A DNA stretch of 10,131 nt, taken from contig JAHDBK010000092.1 of assembly GCA_020630455.1 (NCBI GenBank), forward strand, positions 1 to 10,131, given 5' to 3'. Each line of letters begins with the position of its first letter. Position 1 is the first letter of the stretch. Source of the stretch: Saprospiraceae bacterium (GTDB taxonomy: Bacteria > Bacteroidota > Bacteroidia > Chitinophagales > Saprospiraceae). This document shows positions 6,086 to 10,131 of the stretch, in pieces. Both the position numbers and the translations under genes were made by a program. The notes under the pieces were generated by a model. That model had not been told where the DNA came from. It made no database searches and saw only the letters and a program-made list of their open reading frames with translations.

Positions 6086-7798
6086 ATGAAACAATTTTTA
6101 ATTACTTTTTTATTTATAACATTATATTCATTCGGCTACAGCCAATCCATAAAGGAAGTAGAAAAAGAATTCCAGAATGCAGCTAATTCAGTAGAAAAAG
6201 CAAAATTTGCCAACCAACTAGCTGAAATGTATCTAGGAACAGATGCTATAAAAGCCATTGGTTATGCTGACGCTGCTATTAAAAATGCCAAATTGGCCAA
6301 AATAGATAGAGTACATGCAGAAGCCTTGCACTTTAAAGCAAAAGCTACAGTAGGTAAATTTTTCCCTAATGGAAATACTCCTAGAAGTAGAAATGATTTT
6401 GATGAAGGAGAAACCTTATTCAAAGAAAGTATGAATATGGCTAAACGCATTGGATATGATGAATTAGAATTAGAAAACATTGAAAACTTAGCTTATATCA
6501 ATTCTAAAACTATCGGTAGCCATAAACCAGATATAAAAGAAGCTAATATTTATTATCAAATGTATGCTGCTAGAACGAAGCAAATGAAAAAATTTCGCCG
6601 TCCCGAAGCAGTAGCTAACGTAGTTATTCCTGGCTTAAATGACAAACCCAAAGAAGAAGACAAACCCAAAGAAGAACCCAAGCCAGATAATACAGAAATC
6701 AAAAATTCTGATGAGGAAATCGCTCAAATGATGAATTATGCTAATCAAGTCATTAAAGAGAAAAAAGCATTAGAAGAAAAAATTGTCTTACTCGAAGACC
6801 AAATAAAAGTTCTAGACGAACAAATAGAAAAAGTAACCTCTTCATCTCTTTCAGCAGAAGAATTAGAAGCGGTTCGCCTTCAATATGAACAACAAAAAGA
6901 GGACTTGAGTAAAAAATTATCTAAAAAAGAAAGAGATGCCAAAAAACTAGAAAAAGAAATCAAAGATCAAGAAGTTGAGATATTAACAGTAAAAGAAGCT
7001 AATGAATTAAGAGAAGCACGTTACCAGCAAGGAATTATGATGGGAAGTGCTATTGTTGCATTGATTTTATTATCATTATATATAGCCTATGCATTACAAA
7101 AAAGAGGAAGAAGAAAATTGGCTGAAAAGAATACTGAAATTGAGCAAGAAAAAGAACGTTCAGATGAATTATTATTGAATATCTTACCTGCTAATATCGC
7201 TCAAGAACTAAAAGTAAGCGGTGCCGCAAAAGCTCGTAGCCATAAAGGTGTATCTGTGTTCTTCTCTGATTTTAGAAACTTTACTAAAGTATCCGAAAGG
7301 CTTAGTCCAGAAGATTTGGTTAAAGAATTGGATTATTGTTTCAAAGGATTTGACTATATCATTTCTCAATATCCAAGTATCGAAAAAATCAAAACGATTG
7401 GAGATGCTTATATGTGTGTTGGCGGTCTTAAAGATGGTAATTCTGCCAAAGCAGCCAAGGAAATGGTTCAAGCATCACTAGAAATTCAAGAGTTTTTATT
7501 TGATTATAAAGCGGATAGACAATCTAAAAGCATGCCTTTTTTCGAAGCCAGAATTGGAATCCATACAGGTGATGTAGTAGCTGGAGTGGTAGGAAATAAA
7601 AAATTCGCCTACGATGTATGGGGAGATACTGTAAATGTAGCTTCTAGAATGGAGTCTAGCGGAGAACCAGGAAAAGTGAATATTTCTGCCAATACCTTCA
7701 ATGAAATTCGTTACGATTTCCTTTGTAGATCAAGAGGAAAAATCAATGTAAAGAATAAAGGTATGATTGAAATGTATTTTGTTGATAAAGCATACTAG
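6086..7798 (+). CDS. Membrane class III adenylate cyclase with periplasmic sensor
   Basis: A 570-aa protein starting at the ATG directly before a signal peptide or first membrane segment (1-20). A TPR-like helical region follows (about 21-165), then a charged DKPKEE repeat linker (186-201), a long coiled coil (about 206-310), a membrane helix (about 316-338), a signalling helix with the NILPANIAQEL transducer motif, and a C-terminal cyclase domain. Catalytic residues are intact: metal ligands Asp395 (FFSDFRNFT) and Asp440 (TIGDAYM), and Asn517 and Arg521 in TVNVASR. Lys436 and Asp510 (AYDVWGD) occupy the base-selecting positions and match adenylate rather than guanylate cyclases, where Glu and Cys are expected. 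I infer that the helical part senses a periplasmic signal and controls cAMP production in the cytoplasm. It sits 60 nt before the M16 gene with no terminator seen between. A cAMP receptor is not in the window. Confidence 0.88.
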   Translation: MKQFLITFLFITLYSFGYSQSIKEVEKEFQNAANSVEKAKFANQLAEMYLGTDAIKAIGYADAAIKNAKLAKIDRVHAEALHFKAKATVGKFFPNGNTPRSRNDFDEGETLFKESMNMAKRIGYDELELENIENLAYINSKTIGSHKPDIKEANIYYQMYAARTKQMKKFRRPEAVANVVIPGLNDKPKEEDKPKEEPKPDNTEIKNSDEEIAQMMNYANQVIKEKKALEEKIVLLEDQIKVLDEQIEKVTSSSLSAEELEAVRLQYEQQKEDLSKKLSKKERDAKKLEKEIKDQEVEILTVKEANELREARYQQGIMMGSAIVALILLSLYIAYALQKRGRRKLAEKNTEIEQEKERSDELLLNILPANIAQELKVSGAAKARSHKGVSVFFSDFRNFTKVSERLSPEDLVKELDYCFKGFDYIISQYPSIEKIKTIGDAYMCVGGLKDGNSAKAAKEMVQASLEIQEFLFDYKADRQSKSMPFFEARIGIHTGDVVAGVVGNKKFAYDVWGDTVNVASRMESSGEPGKVNISANTFNEIRYDFLCRSRGKINVKNKGMIEMYFVDKAY

Positions 7799-7851
7799 TG
7801 AGTATTGAATACAAAGAAATTGATAACTGTTTCTAATAACTGACAACTGTT
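7799..7851. repeat. Short direct repeats between cyclase and M16 gene
   Basis: TGAGTATTGAATAC (7799-7812) is related to the TTGAGTA tandem at 3444-3457. TGATAACTGTT (7821-7831) and TGACAACTGTT (7841-7851) are direct repeats 20 bp apart with one mismatch. The pattern looks like low-complexity intergenic filler rather than an operator. No promoter or hairpin is seen, supporting co-transcription. Confidence 0.35.
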
Positions 7852-7858
7852 CGCTGAA

Positions 7859-9133
7859 ATGATAGACAGAACTCGTCCACCTGAATTAAAGAGCATAAAA
7901 TCTGCTCATTTACCTGATTATCATTCTCATTTATATGATAATGGCATTCAACTCATAGTTGTCAATTCAGGAGTACACGAAGTGTTTAAACTAGAGGTCA
8001 TATTCAATGCTGGAAGATTGCATGAAGACAAGAAAATGGTAGCTTCTTTGACCCAAAGAATGTTAAGAGAAGGAACAAAAGACTATAATTCTGATGAATT
8101 ATCAGAAATGGTGGATTTCTATGGTGCTTCTTTAGGAACTCCAAGCAGTTTAGATTATTCTTCAATTACTTTGTACGGCATCAATCAACATTTCAAATCT
8201 TTGTTTCCAATTCTAAAATCTGTTGTATTACATCCTACTTTTCCTCAAAAAGAGTTTAAAGATAGTATTGCTGATAGAAAACAAAAATTACAAGTTGATT
8301 TATCTAAAAACAATGTGCTATCATACAGGACTATTACAGAAGAAATGTATGGCAAAGACCATCCTTATGGCTATAATAGTTCAATAGAATTGTATGATGA
8401 TATCAATATTGAAGACCTAAAAAATCATCATCAAAATCATTTTGTTGCAGGTAATTGTACTATTGTTTTGAGTGGTAAGGTACATGATGATATGGTAAAA
8501 CAATTAGAACAAGAATTGTTATCATATATCCCATTAGGAAATTCTAATGCATCTTATCCAAAAGAAAAATTCATTGGAAATAAAAATCTATTTTTAGAAA
8601 AACCTCAATCTGTACAAACAGCTATCAAATTAGGATTCCCTTTAATTACTAGGCAACATCCTGATTTTTATGGTTTATATTTTTTAAACGTCATTTTTGG
8701 AGATTATTTTAGTTCTCGCCTTATGGCGAATATTAGAGAAGATAAAGGATATACTTATCACATATATTCAATGTTAGATGTTATGAAGAATGATGGTATC
8801 CTTCTGATTTCAACTGAAACAGCTCATGAATATGTAGATAATACCCTTAAAGAAATCCATTTTGAAATAGAACGACTTCAAAATGATTTAGTTCCTATAG
8901 AAGAAATTCAAATGGCTAGGAATTACACCTTAGGTAATATGCTATCTGCGATGGATGGACCGTTCAATGCAGCAGGAGTGATAAAAGGATTATTTTTAAA
9001 TAATTTGGATAAAAATTTCTTTAACAATCTAATTTATCACCTCAATCATATAGATGCTAATGAGTTGAGAACACTCGCCCAAAAATATTTCGTAAAAGAA
9101 AACATGTATCAAGTCCTAGCAGGAAAAAAATAA
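7859..9133 (+). CDS. M16 (insulinase-like) family protein, zinc motif lost
   Basis: A 424-aa two-domain M16 homologue with no signal peptide. The N-terminal half has the family start (LYDNGIQLIVVNSG, VIFNAGRLHED), but where HxxEH should lie the sequence is SLTQR (63-67) before MLREGT, so His, Glu and His are replaced by Ser, Gln and Arg. The C-terminal half keeps the NIREDKGYTYHIYS segment holding the conserved Arg/Tyr pair that contacts substrate in M16 enzymes. In bacterial heterodimeric M16 proteases one subunit carries zinc and the other supplies this Arg/Tyr pair; this product fits the second type. The active partner is not in the window, since the next gene is the convergent hydroxylase. 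It may pair with an M16 protein encoded elsewhere. The ATG at 7859 is the first good start and lies 60 nt after the cyclase stop. Confidence 0.85.
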   Translation: MIDRTRPPELKSIKSAHLPDYHSHLYDNGIQLIVVNSGVHEVFKLEVIFNAGRLHEDKKMVASLTQRMLREGTKDYNSDELSEMVDFYGASLGTPSSLDYSSITLYGINQHFKSLFPILKSVVLHPTFPQKEFKDSIADRKQKLQVDLSKNNVLSYRTITEEMYGKDHPYGYNSSIELYDDINIEDLKNHHQNHFVAGNCTIVLSGKVHDDMVKQLEQELLSYIPLGNSNASYPKEKFIGNKNLFLEKPQSVQTAIKLGFPLITRQHPDFYGLYFLNVIFGDYFSSRLMANIREDKGYTYHIYSMLDVMKNDGILLISTETAHEYVDNTLKEIHFEIERLQNDLVPIEEIQMARNYTLGNMLSAMDGPFNAAGVIKGLFLNNLDKNFFNNLIYHLNHIDANELRTLAQKYFVKENMYQVLAGKK

Positions 9134-9169
9134 AGGATTATAAAAAAAGTTCTTTATAATCCTTTATTT
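9128..9169. terminator. Bidirectional intrinsic terminator, 17-bp stem
   Basis: AAATAAAGGATTATAAA (9128-9144) and TTTATAATCCTTTATTT (9153-9169) are perfect complements around an 8-nt loop, covering the M16 stop codon. On the minus strand the stem runs into seven T residues, a good U-tract for the hydroxylase transcript. On the plus strand the tail is TTT-C-TAAT, so that direction is less canonical. It contains the fourth copy of the ATAAAGAA-NN-TTCTTTAT pattern, at 9140-9157 with one mismatch. Confidence 0.8.
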
Positions 9170-9177
9170 CTAATCCA

Positions 9178-9981
9178 TCAAATGTGTTCCAATCGAGAAG
9201 GTTTCAATTTTTCTTGAGCATTACCAAACCTTTGTTCTTGAATTCTATCATATTCTTCAACATAATTGGGCATTTCTGTTTTCATAATCCTATCCCAAAA
9301 TCTAAAATATAAACCATAATTACCATTAAACTTTGAATGGTGTAAATTATGATGTACAGATGTATTGATGACTTCAAATAATGGCGTATGTCTAAACCAC
9401 TTCGGCATGATTTCAAAACCTAAATGTCCATATACATTTATCATTAATGATATTAATGTAAATATCATGAATGCTATAGGATGTATTGGTAATATAAAAA
9501 ATATTATAGGAGCTATCATTGATTCCGTAATGGCCTCTGTAAAATGAAAAGAATAAGCAGCCCAAGGAGAAGGATTTACTGATTTGTGATGTACCAAATG
9601 CATGGTTTTATACAACTTTTTATGATGTAAAGTCCTATGCATCCAATAAAAATATGTATCGTGAATCACCAAAGCCAAAAAGATACTTAAAAAGAAATAC
9701 CATATAGGATAAGCTCCTATATCTTTATAAACAAGAGTATATTCAGCAAGAGGAGTAAACAAAATGGTAAATGAGGTCAAAGCAAAAACAGCACTACTCA
9801 TTACTGAATGTCCAAATTCTCTAAAGAAGTCTTTTTTATTTGCCTTTCTTTCTTGTATTTTATTTTTAATATTCTTTTTGAATAATAAAATATAAAAAAA
9901 TAAAAATGCAATTCCAGCAATTAATATGTATCTAAAAATAATAATACTTGCAATTTCCAAATAAGCCAATACGTCAAACAT
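9178..9981 (-). CDS. Fatty acid hydroxylase / sterol desaturase superfamily membrane enzyme
   Basis: A 267-aa integral membrane protein with hydrophobic segments at about 11-34, 60-80, 92-108 and 155-184. It carries the histidine clusters of the di-iron superfamily: HDTYFYWMHRTLHH (107-120), HLVHH (128-132), GHLGFE (186-191) and HHNLHH (210-215) followed by NYGLYFRFWDR. Members use O2 and electrons from a reductase to hydroxylate or desaturate fatty acids, sterols, sphingolipids or other lipids in the membrane. The substrate cannot be decided from the motifs; in a bacterium of this phylum a lipid hydroxylation is more likely than sterol chemistry. The ATG at 9981 is preceded by a matching promoter. 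It forms a single-gene unit ended by the 9128-9169 terminator, convergent with the M16 gene. Confidence 0.88.
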   Translation of the reverse strand: MFDVLAYLEIASIIIFRYILIAGIAFLFFYILLFKKNIKNKIQERKANKKDFFREFGHSVMSSAVFALTSFTILFTPLAEYTLVYKDIGAYPIWYFFLSIFLALVIHDTYFYWMHRTLHHKKLYKTMHLVHHKSVNPSPWAAYSFHFTEAITESMIAPIIFFILPIHPIAFMIFTLISLMINVYGHLGFEIMPKWFRHTPLFEVINTSVHHNLHHSKFNGNYGLYFRFWDRIMKTEMPNYVEEYDRIQEQRFGNAQEKLKPSRLEHI

Positions 9982-9999
9982 AATAATACAGTATTTGTA

Positions 10000-10024
10000 T
10001 AAATAATTAGATTCTAATTATTTA
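10000..10024. promoter_or_regulatory. 25-bp palindrome in hydroxylase leader
   Basis: TAAATAATTAGA (10000-10011) and TCTAATTATTTA (10013-10024) are perfect 12-bp arms around a single central T. It lies between the predicted transcription start (near 10061) and the hydroxylase ATG. It could be a dimeric repressor operator or a leader hairpin affecting translation. Confidence 0.45.
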
Positions 10025-10066
10025 AAAGTTCATAAATCAATCAATATGAATTTCGAAATTCTAATA

Positions 10067-10096
10067 CAAATTTAAGGATTTGACATTTTAGCTCAA
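10067..10096 (-). promoter_or_regulatory. Bacteroidota-type promoter for hydroxylase
   Basis: On the minus strand, TTG (10096-10094), 19 nt, then TAAATTTG (10074-10067) match the TTG-N-TAnnTTTG consensus exactly with optimal spacing. The predicted start near 10061 gives a leader of about 80 nt containing the palindrome at 10000-10024. Confidence 0.62.
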
Positions 10097-10131
10097 TTAA
10101 CAAAAGTTAATTAATAAAAAATAGTCTAATA

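Noticed and set aside
7208..7481. Overlapping reading frames on both strands (86-87 codons)
   Set aside because: They lie wholly inside the cyclase catalytic domain, whose motifs are intact; the products show no recognisable domain or start context.
8771..8787. Further copy of the TAGATGTTATAATG motif
   Set aside because: The similar TTAGATGTTATGAAG lies in frame in the M16 gene, encoding LDVMK, and is explained by coding.
9365..9547. Plus-strand frame of 60 codons
   Set aside because: It is antisense to the histidine-box region of the hydroxylase, a shadow of that conserved coding sequence.
9178..9981. Carotenoid hydroxylase (CrtZ) identity
   Set aside because: The histidine clusters and the 267-aa length fit the broad fatty acid hydroxylase family better; no carotenoid genes are nearby.

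Overview
The window looks like a chromosomal segment from a low-GC member of the Bacteroidota. Three things point there. The protein families are typical of that phylum: a PorE-like envelope protein (TPR, PD40 propeller, carboxypeptidase-regulatory domains) and an M16-family protein without the zinc motif. Shine-Dalgarno sequences are absent before the starts. At least three upstream regions carry the Bacteroidota -7 element TAnnTTTG, two of them with a TTG at -33. I cannot place it below phylum from the sequence alone. No tRNA, rRNA, CRISPR array or complete insertion sequence is visible.

Layout. (1) 3-1133: the C-terminal three quarters or so of a large serine recombinase, cut by the left edge, the only obvious mobile-DNA gene. 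(2) 1330-3441: a secreted TPR / PD40 / CRD / SPOR protein. (3) 3475-4362, minus strand: a glycosyltransferase convergent with it. (4) 4520-5743: hemA (glutamyl-tRNA reductase), divergent from the glycosyltransferase, with overlapping promoters between them. (5) 5744-6085: a 342-bp AT-rich intergenic region with a strong palindrome and a 158-bp unit bounded by 17-bp inverted repeats. (6) 6086-7798 and 7859-9133: a membrane class III adenylate cyclase followed, probably in one operon, by a catalytically dead M16 peptidase homologue. (7) 9178-9981, minus strand: a di-iron fatty acid hydroxylase / sterol desaturase family membrane enzyme, separated from the M16 gene by a strong bidirectional terminator and driven by a consensus promoter near the right edge.

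The genes do not form one obvious pathway; most look like independently transcribed housekeeping or envelope genes. I did not find a defence system or biosynthetic cluster. The most unusual material is: the envelope protein, a PorE-like architecture in which SPOR takes the place of the expected C-terminal OmpA domain; an 18-bp palindrome, ATAAAGAA-NN-TTCTTTAT, found three times exactly and once with a mismatch, each copy 3' of a plus-strand gene; and a homologous leader in front of the envelope protein and the adenylate cyclase, which suggests shared control of two otherwise unrelated genes.
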